Of a stretch of 23,562 bases of DNA, positions 17,667-23,562 are shown piece after piece (positions within the stretch are counted from its first letter, which is position 1; every line of letters begins with the position of its first letter). Under the pieces are notes generated by a model. It had not been told where the DNA came from and did no database searches. It worked only from the letters and a program-made list of their open reading frames with translations. The position numbers were made by a program, and so were the translations under genes. Source of the stretch: Kocuria sp. p3-SID1428 (GTDB lineage Bacteria; Actinomycetota; Actinomycetes; Actinomycetales; Micrococcaceae); the NCBI RefSeq assembly GCF_025149945.1, contig NZ_JALXVH010000041.1:1-23562 (forward strand). Reading direction: 5' to 3'.

Positions 17667-18536
17667 GTGGTCGCGCTGGGCATGAAGCGCATGCTCCCGT
17701 ACGCCGACGTGGTCGATGCCGCCCTGCGAGAGATCGGGGAGCACCCTGATCCGAGCACATGGCGGGTCATCACGAGCGGGTCCGCGCACGTGGTCGTCGG
17801 GATCGACGAGAGGCTGTGCGTGCGCATCGCCAAGAACCCCGCCGCCAAGCGCAGCCTGGCGCGGCGCACCGAGGTCCTCTCGCATCTTCCCGAGTACTCC
17901 TTCGCCACGCCGCGGCCGCTGAGCCGCGTGCACAGCAGCCGCGGCCATGCGGCGGTGGCCCTGTCCTGGGTGCATGGCGAGCACCGCTGGGGCCGAGTCG
18001 ACACCGGTCAGCTGACCTCCCTTCTCGAGCAGCTGTGGGAGACCGACACCGCGTCGTTCGAGGCCTCCTTGGACCGTCCCGGACAGCACTGGGGCGGCCA
18101 TCGACGCCGTCGCATCATGCTCGACGACGTCGTGCCGCGCCTGCTCCCGCGCAACCGCGAGCTGGCCCGGCGGGCCATCGGAGAGCTGGCCGAGCTGGAG
18201 ACCGTGGCCCCGCACCTGGTGCACTCGGACCTGATGGGCCAGAACATGATCTGGGCCGGGGAGAAGCTCTCCGGGGTGATCGACTGGGACCACGCCAGCC
18301 TGGGCGATCCCGCGCAGGACGTGGCCGCGCTGGCCTGCTCCTACGGCTGGTCCACGCTCGACGGCGCCCTTCCGCCCGAGACCCTTCACCGGGCCAGACT
18401 GCATGCCCGGATCATGCCCATGCAGTCGGTGGCCTACACGCTGGTCCAGGACCTGGACACCGCACAGGTCAACCAGGCCGTGGCCCGGGCCGATGAATGG
18501 ATCGACACCCGTCTGAGGTCACTGCTGCGACGCTGA
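17667..18536 (+). CDS. APH-type phosphotransferase of unknown substrate
   Basis: The 289-aa protein belongs to the aminoglycoside/macrolide/choline-kinase-like fold. The catalytic loop LVHSDLMGQN has H186, D188 and N193, and the metal-binding GVIDWDHASLGDPAQDVAAL has D206 and D208. The N-terminal lobe contains RVITSGSAHVVVGIDERLCV and RIAKNPAAKRSL, with the Lys that may bind ATP. The GTG at 17667 begins one base after the rdgB stop with AGAGGAG (17653-17659) seven bases upstream; an ATG at 17682 is possible but worse spaced. It is the third gene of the rph-rdgB operon. Macrolide phosphotransferases share this layout, but I cannot tell an antibiotic substrate from a metabolic one, and the housekeeping operon context argues for the latter. 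Confidence 0.88.
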   Translation: MVALGMKRMLPYADVVDAALREIGEHPDPSTWRVITSGSAHVVVGIDERLCVRIAKNPAAKRSLARRTEVLSHLPEYSFATPRPLSRVHSSRGHAAVALSWVHGEHRWGRVDTGQLTSLLEQLWETDTASFEASLDRPGQHWGGHRRRRIMLDDVVPRLLPRNRELARRAIGELAELETVAPHLVHSDLMGQNMIWAGEKLSGVIDWDHASLGDPAQDVAALACSYGWSTLDGALPPETLHRARLHARIMPMQSVAYTLVQDLDTAQVNQAVARADEWIDTRLRSLLRR

Positions 18537-18538
18537 GA

Positions 18539-18558
18539 CACCGGAGGCCCCTCCGGTG
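18539..18558. terminator. Hairpin between convergent phosphotransferase and glycohydrolase-like genes
   Basis: An 8-bp perfect stem (CACCGGAG with CTCCGGTG) with the 4-base loop GCCC begins two bases after the phosphotransferase stop and ends 14 bases before the stop of the minus-strand gene. There is no T tract. Confidence 0.5.
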
Positions 18559-18572
18559 GCGATGCGGGCGGC

Positions 18573-19781
18573 TCAGTCCTCGAGACCGAGCAGCTGCACC
18601 CAGCGTCGGCAGGCCTGCTCGATGACCTCGCGGGCCTCCAGCCGTCCGAGCGGCTGTGCTGCGAGCACTGCACCGCCATGGGCGGCCGCGAGCAGGGCTG
18701 CGGCCAGCGAGGCGCTGCCGCGGGCCTCGGAGCCCTGCTCCCGGCGGGCCGCGGCCACCGCGATCTCGAACTGCTCCGGGGCCGGTGCCGCCGTGTGCTC
18801 TGCCTCCAGGGCGCAGCGCAGACCGATGGCCAGCGCGCGCGACGAGGACTCCGGTGGCTCCTCGTCGAGGATCCGGCTGCGGCCTGGGGAGGCCTGCTCC
18901 CGGAGGGCCGAGGTGCTCTGCGGCTGCTCAGAGGCGCGGTCCGGGTCGCCTTCGTCAAGGACCGCCCGCAGCGGCTCAGTCGTGCCCCGGGTGGGGCGGG
19001 TGAGCTGATCCACGACCTCCAGGGCAGCCTGCGCGGCTGCTCGCATAGGCGCCTGCGTGCCCCTGCACCCTTCGACCTGGGCAGCCTGCAGCATCAGCGC
19101 CAGGGCGGTCGTGGCGGTCTGCGCCTCTGCTCGTCCGTGGGTGATGGCCGCGGCGTCGATGCTCAGCGGCGCCACGGAGCGCCAGCCGACCGGCAGCAGA
19201 CCGTACGGGATCGAGCGGATCACCGCGGTGCGATCCTGGGCCTGCGGCAGGACAGGGCGCTCCACGAGGCCCATGCTCCCGGTGAGCAGCGCCTCCAGGG
19301 TCTCGCCCTGATGCCCGTGATCCGCGTGCAGGACCTCGTGGGAGTCGATCCAGCGCGGCAGCGGGGAGGGCGCGGACTCCGGCCATTCGACGTCCTGAGT
19401 GCGCAGCCAGCGCAGCTGCGCCAGCCACTGGCAGGCCGTCTCATCGGCGCCCTCTCCGGCTGCGGCCCACTCGATCGACTCGAGCAGCCCGTCCATCGTG
19501 TAGAGGGTCAGCTGGGTGTCGGCGCTGATGCGCAGCGCCTCCGGCTGCGGATCGTTCGGGGCAGACTCGAGGGCCGTCCCGAAGGCGGCACCGGAGCCGG
19601 TGCCCGGGCTGAAGGACGCGGCCGGGGCTGTCCGGGGCAGCGCGGGTTCGAGGCGCGCCGTCAGCGCGTCGGCCAGCGCCGCTGCGAGCATGACGGCGCG
19701 CACGCGATCGGCGCTGCCGGGCAGGTCACCGGCGGGGCTCTGATCGGGCAAGAGCGCAGGAGAGGACGAGTCAGCGGTCAT
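18573..19781 (-). CDS. ADP-ribosylglycohydrolase-family protein with degenerate active site
   Basis: Active members of this family (DraG/ARH) remove ADP-ribose from proteins using two Mg ions. The 402-aa protein aligns by eye along the family: RVRAVMLAAALADAL (26-40, where family members have a Gly-rich GALGDALG), ISADTQLTLYTMDGLLESIEW (85-105), a Trp-rich PRWIDSHEVL (142-151), TAVIRSIPYGL (185-195), AAITHGRAEAQTATTALAL (211-229) and SLAAALLAAAHGG near 358-370. The metal-ligand TDDT motif reads S86-A-D-T, and the C-terminal GDxDS/T metal motif is replaced by SEARGS (351-356). The GxGxxMR loop is also lost. It therefore looks catalytically dead, although the frame is intact and a -10 lies six bases before the ATG. 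A Ser/Glu-rich insert spans about 270-312. Neighbours give no partner. A retained binding role is inference. Confidence 0.75.
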   Translation of the reverse strand: MTADSSSPALLPDQSPAGDLPGSADRVRAVMLAAALADALTARLEPALPRTAPAASFSPGTGSGAAFGTALESAPNDPQPEALRISADTQLTLYTMDGLLESIEWAAAGEGADETACQWLAQLRWLRTQDVEWPESAPSPLPRWIDSHEVLHADHGHQGETLEALLTGSMGLVERPVLPQAQDRTAVIRSIPYGLLPVGWRSVAPLSIDAAAITHGRAEAQTATTALALMLQAAQVEGCRGTQAPMRAAAQAALEVVDQLTRPTRGTTEPLRAVLDEGDPDRASEQPQSTSALREQASPGRSRILDEEPPESSSRALAIGLRCALEAEHTAAPAPEQFEIAVAAARREQGSEARGSASLAAALLAAAHGGAVLAAQPLGRLEAREVIEQACRRWVQLLGLED

Positions 19782-19787
19782 GGCCTC

Positions 19788-19793
19788 ATTCTA
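19788..19793 (-). promoter_or_regulatory. -10 element for the glycohydrolase-like gene, leaderless arrangement
   Basis: On the minus strand TAGAAT is followed by six bases (GAGGCC) and the ATG at 19781. No ribosome binding site is present. Confidence 0.62.
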
Positions 19794-19803
19794 GGAGCGC
19801 CGC

Positions 19804-19840
19804 AGGACGCGCCCCGAAGCGGCGCCGTCGGGGCGGTCCT
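19804..19840. promoter_or_regulatory. Inverted repeat between two divergent -10 elements
   Basis: Thirteen base pairs form between 19804-19817 and 19828-19840 (AGGAC plus CGCCCCGA against TCGGGGCG plus GTCCT, with one bulged G at 19809) around a 10-base loop. It lies 10 bases from the minus-strand -10 (19788-19793) and 12 bases from the plus-strand -10 (19853-19858), covering both -35 positions. A shared operator is the simplest reading; a cruciform or an unrelated hairpin cannot be excluded. Confidence 0.5.
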
Positions 19841-19852
19841 GTGCCTCGACGA

Positions 19853-19858
19853 TAGGCT
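19853..19858 (+). promoter_or_regulatory. Candidate -10 for the MFS-like gene (leadered)
   Basis: TAGGCT lies 63 bases before the ATG at 19922. In contrast to its divergent neighbour, this gene has a ribosome binding site (AGGAG at 19913-19917), so its mRNA would carry a leader of about 55-60 bases. Confidence 0.4.
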
Positions 19859-19921
19859 GGGTCCCGAGCACCGCGAGGGCCGGTGCCGCCACGCATCCGT
19901 CAGCACGCAGCCAGGAGCCCC

Positions 19922-21685
19922 ATGAGCGACAGGCCCAGCTCCGGCAGCGGCCGCGAATCCGCAGCCGACCATGCCGCCGGCTCCCCGCCGGTGCCTTCCA
20001 AAGGCAGGGGCGAGCCCGGGTCCTCCGGAAGGTCGGGTCCCGCTTCGGGCACCCCCGCCCGTGATTCCGGGGCGGCGGCGCCGTCCGAGTCCGGACACGG
20101 CGAGCTGGCCACCCCGCTGCCGGATCGGGGCCACCGAGCCCTGGCCATCGGCGGCTTCGCGACGCCGGGCACCGCCGGTGGCAGCCCGGCGACCGGGTCA
20201 GCGCAGCGCACCGAGGCAGCCGGAGGCGCCAGCGCTTCGCCCGCGGGGCCACCGGCCGACCTCGACCTGGCGGGCGATCTCCCCGCGGAGCCGTCCCCCT
20301 CGAGCACAGCGGTCCCCGAGGGCCCCGTCACGGGTGAGGCGAGCGTGGGACCGACCCGCCGAGCTCGGCTGCGCACGCTGATGGCGGGGGACTACCCGCA
20401 GCTGCGTGGCCTGGTCTCCAGCTGGTACCTCCTGCTCACCCTGATCGCGCGGCTTCCATCGGTCATCCTGCCGCTGACTGTGCTGACCTACGTGACCGCC
20501 GTGTCCGGGCACGAGCTGTGGGGCGCGGTCTGCGCCGGGGCCGTTCACCTCGGCCAGGCTGTCTCCGTGCTGGCACTGGTGCGCGGCGACCATGTCAGAC
20601 GCCGGCAGTGGATCATGCTGCTGCACACGCTGGTGCACGTGGGTGTGATCTGCTGGCTGGCCTTCCGCTTCTCGCAGCAGGCTCAGACTGCGCCCACGGA
20701 GGCATGGCCATGGCTGCTGTGCCTGCTGGCAGGGCTGTCCGCACCGCAGCTGGGAAACGCCACGAGACTGCGGTGGCGCACCATCCTGGAGCAGCGCCGC
20801 AGGATCGACCTGATCCTGCCGAGCATGCGCCACGACGCGGTCATGGACGCCGTCTCGCTGGTCCTCGGTGCGCTGATCGTGGGGGTGCTCGCAGTCACCA
20901 TGGGGCCGCTGCTGGGGATCATGGCCGCTGCAGGGCTGCTCGTGCTGTGCACGACCGCTCTGCTGCTGCATCCCACCGCCGACCTCCTGGGCGAGGGCGC
21001 CGAGGACCATCTGCTCGAGCCCTCCCCGCCGACGCTCAATGCCGCCATGCGGGGCCGGCTGCGCACACAGCGTCGCATGCGCTTCCTGCCGGTGCTGGGA
21101 GGCGGATGCATCGGGCTGATGCTGGGCTCGATCCAGATGTGCCTGGTCTACTTCACGGCCTCGGTGGAGGCCATCGAGACCATCGGAGCGCAGTTCGCGG
21201 CCCTGGGCCTGACCGCAGCGGTGGCGGCGGTGCTCACCGCAGGGGCACAGCCGCGCCGTCCCTGGAACCTGTGGGTGCTCTTCGGGGCGCTCACCGTGCT
21301 GGCCACGCTGATGATGTCGGTGCCCTCGCGGCCGGTGACCATGATCCTCACGCTGGCGGTGCTGGGCGCTGCGATCGGGCCCACGATCGTGGCCGTGTTC
21401 TCCACGGTCCCTCTGATCACGCCGCTGAGCGAGGTCAGCGGACTCACGTCGGCCACCAGCGTCCTCATCCAGGTGGGCATGGGACTGGGCGTGGGACTGG
21501 CCGGTGTCATCGGCGAGCTCGCCGACTACGAGACGGCCGTGCTCCTGCCCGTCCTGGCGGCGGCTGCACTTCTGGCCACTGCCTTCGTGCTGATGGCCCG
21601 CCGCAGCCGCGTGCCGCTGGACCTCACGGGCGAACGGCCGATCCCGGGCACCGAGTCCGTCGCGAGGATGCTCTCGGAGGGCTGA
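19922..21685 (+). CDS. MFS-like multi-span transporter with long disordered N-terminus
   Basis: The 587-aa inner-membrane protein starts MSDRPSSGSGRESAADHAAG. Residues 1-150 are Ser/Gly/Pro/Ala-rich and probably disordered. From LRTLMAGDYPQLRGLVSSWY (150-169) a transporter domain follows with about 12 hydrophobic spans: IARLPSVILPLTVLTYV, AVCAGAVHLGQAVSVLALV, a charged RRRQW loop, GALIVGVLAVTMGPLLGIMA, further spans after FLPVLGGGCIGLMLGSIQMC, and LLPVLAAAALLATAFVLMAR near the end. The arrangement fits a major facilitator of the drug-efflux type; substrate unknown. The start is supported by AGGAG four bases upstream and a candidate -10 at 19853; a later ATG at 20381 (MAGDYPQLRG) would give a conventional-length transporter and is the main alternative. 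The gene is divergent from the degenerate glycohydrolase. Confidence 0.82.
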   Translation: MSDRPSSGSGRESAADHAAGSPPVPSKGRGEPGSSGRSGPASGTPARDSGAAAPSESGHGELATPLPDRGHRALAIGGFATPGTAGGSPATGSAQRTEAAGGASASPAGPPADLDLAGDLPAEPSPSSTAVPEGPVTGEASVGPTRRARLRTLMAGDYPQLRGLVSSWYLLLTLIARLPSVILPLTVLTYVTAVSGHELWGAVCAGAVHLGQAVSVLALVRGDHVRRRQWIMLLHTLVHVGVICWLAFRFSQQAQTAPTEAWPWLLCLLAGLSAPQLGNATRLRWRTILEQRRRIDLILPSMRHDAVMDAVSLVLGALIVGVLAVTMGPLLGIMAAAGLLVLCTTALLLHPTADLLGEGAEDHLLEPSPPTLNAAMRGRLRTQRRMRFLPVLGGGCIGLMLGSIQMCLVYFTASVEAIETIGAQFAALGLTAAVAAVLTAGAQPRRPWNLWVLFGALTVLATLMMSVPSRPVTMILTLAVLGAAIGPTIVAVFSTVPLITPLSEVSGLTSATSVLIQVGMGLGVGLAGVIGELADYETAVLLPVLAAAALLATAFVLMARRSRVPLDLTGERPIPGTESVARMLSEG

Positions 21686-21700
21686 GCCCGGGATCGGCGC

Positions 21701-21725
21701 GCTCGATCAGTGACCGCGGTCGAGC
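21701..21725. terminator. Weak hairpin across the MBL stop codon, between convergent genes
   Basis: Bases 21701-21708 pair with 21718-21725 (eight pairs including one wobble) around a 9-base loop. It lies 15 bases after the MFS stop. It has no T tract and may be fortuitous. Confidence 0.3.
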
Positions 21726-22417
21726 CACTCCTGCACGTGCGGGGCCTCGGACCCGATCGTGGTGGAATCGCCGTGACCGGTGAGCACCGCCGTGGAATCG
21801 GGCAGGCTCAGCAGTCGCTCGCGGATGGATTCGATGATCGTGGGGAAGTCCGAGTACGAGCGTCCCGTGGCTCCGGGGCCGCCCTGGAACAGGGTGTCGC
21901 CGGAGAACACGACGCCGCTCAGCGGCTGGGTGACCAGGCCGTCGCCGCCCACGGTGCCCAGATCGGGCGAGTGCAGGCACACCGAGCCCGGCGCGTGGCC
22001 GGGAGTGTGCAGCGCCGTGAGGGTGACCGGGCCGATCGAGAACTGCGTGCCCTCGTCGATCTCGTGATCGGGAGCAGCATCCGGGTGCGTGGCATCCCAC
22101 AGGACGCGGTCCGCCGGGTGCAGCCAGGTCTGCGACCCGAGCATCTCGGCCACCTGCGGGGCGACGCCCACGTGGTCGTCATGGCCGTGGGTCAGCACGA
22201 CCGCTGTGACCTCGCGGCCAGCCACGGCCGCCTGCACCGCCTCCGGCGAGTGCGCGGGATCGATCACCAGGCAGCGCTGGTCGTCGCCGAGGATCCAGAC
22301 GTTGTTCTCGACCTCCCAGGTGCCGCCGTCGAGGGAGAAGGTCCCGCTGGTCACGACGCGCTCGACACGCACCGAGCCGTCGGCGGACAGGGCGATGGTC
22401 TCTGGAGCAGTGCTCAT
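21707..22417 (-). CDS. MBL-fold hydrolase linked to mycothiol-dependent dehydrogenase
   Basis: The 236-aa cytoplasmic protein is of the glyoxalase II-like MBL type. It starts [20 protein letters not shown] at an ATG that overlaps the mscR stop by four bases, with GGAGGT (22424-22429) six bases upstream. The metal motif [11 protein letters not shown] gives H77, H79, D81 and H82; later ligands are in [26 protein letters not shown] and [11 protein letters not shown]. All are present. The same pair occurs in mycobacteria (Rv2259 mscR, Rv2260 MBL). The likely job is to hydrolyse S-formylmycothiol, the product of MscR, to formate and mycothiol; the context supports this but the substrate is inferred. 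In-frame sequence upstream of the ATG belongs to mscR in another frame. Confidence 0.9.
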   Translation of the reverse strand: MSTAPETIALSADGSVRVERVVTSGTFSLDGGTWEVENNVWILGDDQRCLVIDPAHSPEAVQAAVAGREVTAVVLTHGHDDHVGVAPQVAEMLGSQTWLHPADRVLWDATHPDAAPDHEIDEGTQFSIGPVTLTALHTPGHAPGSVCLHSPDLGTVGGDGLVTQPLSGVVFSGDTLFQGGPGATGRSYSDFPTIIESIRERLLSLPDSTAVLTGHGDSTTIGSEAPHVQEWLDRGH

Positions 22418-23514
22418 TCCGACACCTCCACGACAGAGCGCAGGACACGGCCCTGCTTCATCTTCTCGAACGCCGGCTGGACGTCTTCCATGGTGATCCG
22501 CTCGGAGACGAACCCGTCCAGGTCCAGGCGCCCCAGGCGGTACTGGTCCACGAACATGGGGAAGTCGCGCTCGGGCAGCGTGTCCCCGTACCAGGCGGAC
22601 TTGATGGACCCGCCGTGGCCGAAGACCTCGTCCAGCGGGAGCTCGGCGGTCGTGCCGGGCTCCGGCACGCCCACCAGCACCATGCGCCCGGCGAGATCGC
22701 GGGCCTCGAAGGCCTGGCGGAACGTGGGGGCGATGCCCACGGCATCGATCACCAGGTCGGCTCCGTGTCCTCCGGTGATCTCCCGGATGGCCTCGACGGG
22801 GTCCTTCTCCTTCGAGTTCACCGTATGCGTGGCACCGAAGGACTCGGCGGTGGAGAGCTTCTCGTCGTCGAGGTCCACCGCGATGATCCGCGTGGCCCCG
22901 CCAAGCTGGGCGCCGGCGATCGCCGCAGTGCCCACGCCGCCGCAGCCGATCACGGCCACGGACTCGCCGCGCTTCACGGCGCCGGTGTTGAGCACCGCGC
23001 CCAGGCCTGCGGTCACACCGCAGCCGAGCAGGCCGACGGCAGCGCGCTGCTGGGGCTCCAGGGCCTCGCCCGGAATGCGGGTGCACTGTCCGGCGGCGAC
23101 CAGGGTCTTCTCCGCGAACGCACCGATGCCCAGGGCGGGCTCGAGCTCGGTGCCGTCCTGCAGGGTCATCTTCTGCGTGGCGTTGTGGGTGTCGAAGCAG
23201 TACCAGGGCTCGCCGCGGTGGCAGGCGCGGCACTGACCGCACACTGCTCGCCAGTTCAGGATGACCTCGTCGCCGACGGCGATGTTCGTGACGCCCTCGC
23301 CGATGGCGGCCACGCGTCCGGTGGCCTCATGGCCCAGCAGGAACGGGAAGTCGTCCGAGACGCCGCCGACCTGGTAGTGCATGTCGGTCTGGCAGACGCC
23401 GCATGTCAGGATGTCGACCAGTGCCTCTCCGGGACCCGGGTCCGGGACCAGGATCGTCTCCACGACCGGGGCCTCGTCCTTGGCCTTGACGACAACGGCC
23501 TTGACTTCATGCAT
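22414..23514 (-). CDS. mscR: Mycothiol-dependent formaldehyde dehydrogenase / S-nitrosomycothiol reductase
   Basis: This zinc-dependent medium-chain alcohol dehydrogenase oxidises S-hydroxymethylmycothiol with NAD and can reduce S-nitrosomycothiol. The 366-aa protein ([20 protein letters not shown]) starts at the ATG at 23514 with GAGGAG (23524-23529) nine bases upstream. Catalytic zinc ligands are C41 in [10 protein letters not shown] and H62-E63 in FLLGHEATG, with the third in [11 protein letters not shown]; the structural zinc set is C92, C95, C98 and C106 ([16 protein letters not shown]). The NAD fold follows with [17 protein letters not shown] and an Asp in [11 protein letters not shown]. 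Overlap with the MBL gene gives a two-gene detoxification operon. Its promoter lies at or beyond the right edge. Mycothiol rather than glutathione as cofactor is inferred from the actinobacterial origin and from resemblance to MscR. Confidence 0.93.
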   Translation of the reverse strand: MHEVKAVVVKAKDEAPVVETILVPDPGPGEALVDILTCGVCQTDMHYQVGGVSDDFPFLLGHEATGRVAAIGEGVTNIAVGDEVILNWRAVCGQCRACHRGEPWYCFDTHNATQKMTLQDGTELEPALGIGAFAEKTLVAAGQCTRIPGEALEPQQRAAVGLLGCGVTAGLGAVLNTGAVKRGESVAVIGCGGVGTAAIAGAQLGGATRIIAVDLDDEKLSTAESFGATHTVNSKEKDPVEAIREITGGHGADLVIDAVGIAPTFRQAFEARDLAGRMVLVGVPEPGTTAELPLDEVFGHGGSIKSAWYGDTLPERDFPMFVDQYRLGRLDLDGFVSERITMEDVQPAFEKMKQGRVLRSVVEVSE

Positions 23515-23562
23515 GGTGAATCGCTCCTCGTGCGCGTGCGGGACTGGTGCTCGCCGCCGACC

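Noticed and set aside
17667..18536. Calling the phosphotransferase a macrolide or aminoglycoside resistance gene
   Set aside because: Only the general kinase fold motifs are visible and the operon is housekeeping; no evidence for an antibiotic substrate.
21707..23242. Single 511-aa minus-strand protein fusing the MBL hydrolase to upstream sequence
   Set aside because: The first half is an out-of-frame reading of mscR; the MBL protein has its own ATG, ribosome binding site and overlap with the mscR stop.

Overview
The window is high-GC, gene-dense chromosomal DNA from an actinomycete, most likely Micrococcales and probably Micrococcaceae or a close relative. The pointers are an Asp-type MurA, the actinobacterial mismatch endonuclease NucS, DUF3039 and DUF2017 proteins, an MscR-type mycothiol-dependent dehydrogenase, and a gene order that from memory resembles the Mycobacterium tuberculosis atpG-atpD-atpC / murA / nucS / thioredoxin-TPR / pncB / clpS-DUF2017 / murI-Rv1339-rph-rdgB region. 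I see no insertion sequence, phage gene, CRISPR array, tRNA or rRNA. No stretch longer than 300 bases lacks a gene.

Layout. Bases 10-2735 hold the end of the ATP synthase operon (atpG, atpD, atpC), closed by a strong 18-bp terminator hairpin. murA (2861-4135) converges on nucS (4214-4909, minus) across a second hairpin. From the nucS divergent promoter region a thioredoxin-like/TPR protein (5011-6006) reads rightwards, followed by a terminator, an ABC transporter ATPase-permease pair (6124-8612), a small DUF3039 protein (8686-9003) and an SF2 helicase (9172-10977). On the minus strand, pncB-pncA (13020-11057) form an NAD-salvage operon. Diverging from it are clpS-DUF2017 (13117-14069), murI plus a metallo-beta-lactamase-fold phosphodiesterase candidate (14174-16062), and rph-rdgB-phosphotransferase (16129-18536). 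A minus-strand ADP-ribosylglycohydrolase-like gene (19781-18573) is divergent from an MFS-like transporter (19922-21685). The right edge is a minus-strand mscR plus MBL-hydrolase operon (23514-21707) for mycothiol-dependent formaldehyde detoxification.

Functionally this is mostly a housekeeping region: energy (ATP synthase), cell wall precursors (MurA, MurI), NAD recycling (PncA converts nicotinamide to nicotinate, PncB uses it), RNA and nucleotide-pool quality control (Rph, RdgB), DNA mismatch correction (NucS), protein quality control (ClpS, CnoX-like) and aldehyde detoxification (MscR plus MBL).

The most interesting signals are: (1) a repeated promoter architecture in which a TAnnnT -10 hexamer sits 6-7 bases before the start codon of six genes and 9-10 bases before two more, implying systematic leaderless mRNAs; (2) an ADP-ribosylglycohydrolase homologue whose metal-binding motifs are all damaged, a likely pseudoenzyme; (3) long inverted repeats next to the -10 elements of the ABC operon and of the divergent pseudo-glycohydrolase/MFS pair; (4) a G9 tract exactly at the -35 position of the thioredoxin-like gene and just upstream of nucS; and (5) MurA with Asp instead of the fosfomycin-target Cys. 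I found no clearly new multi-gene defence or mobile system.
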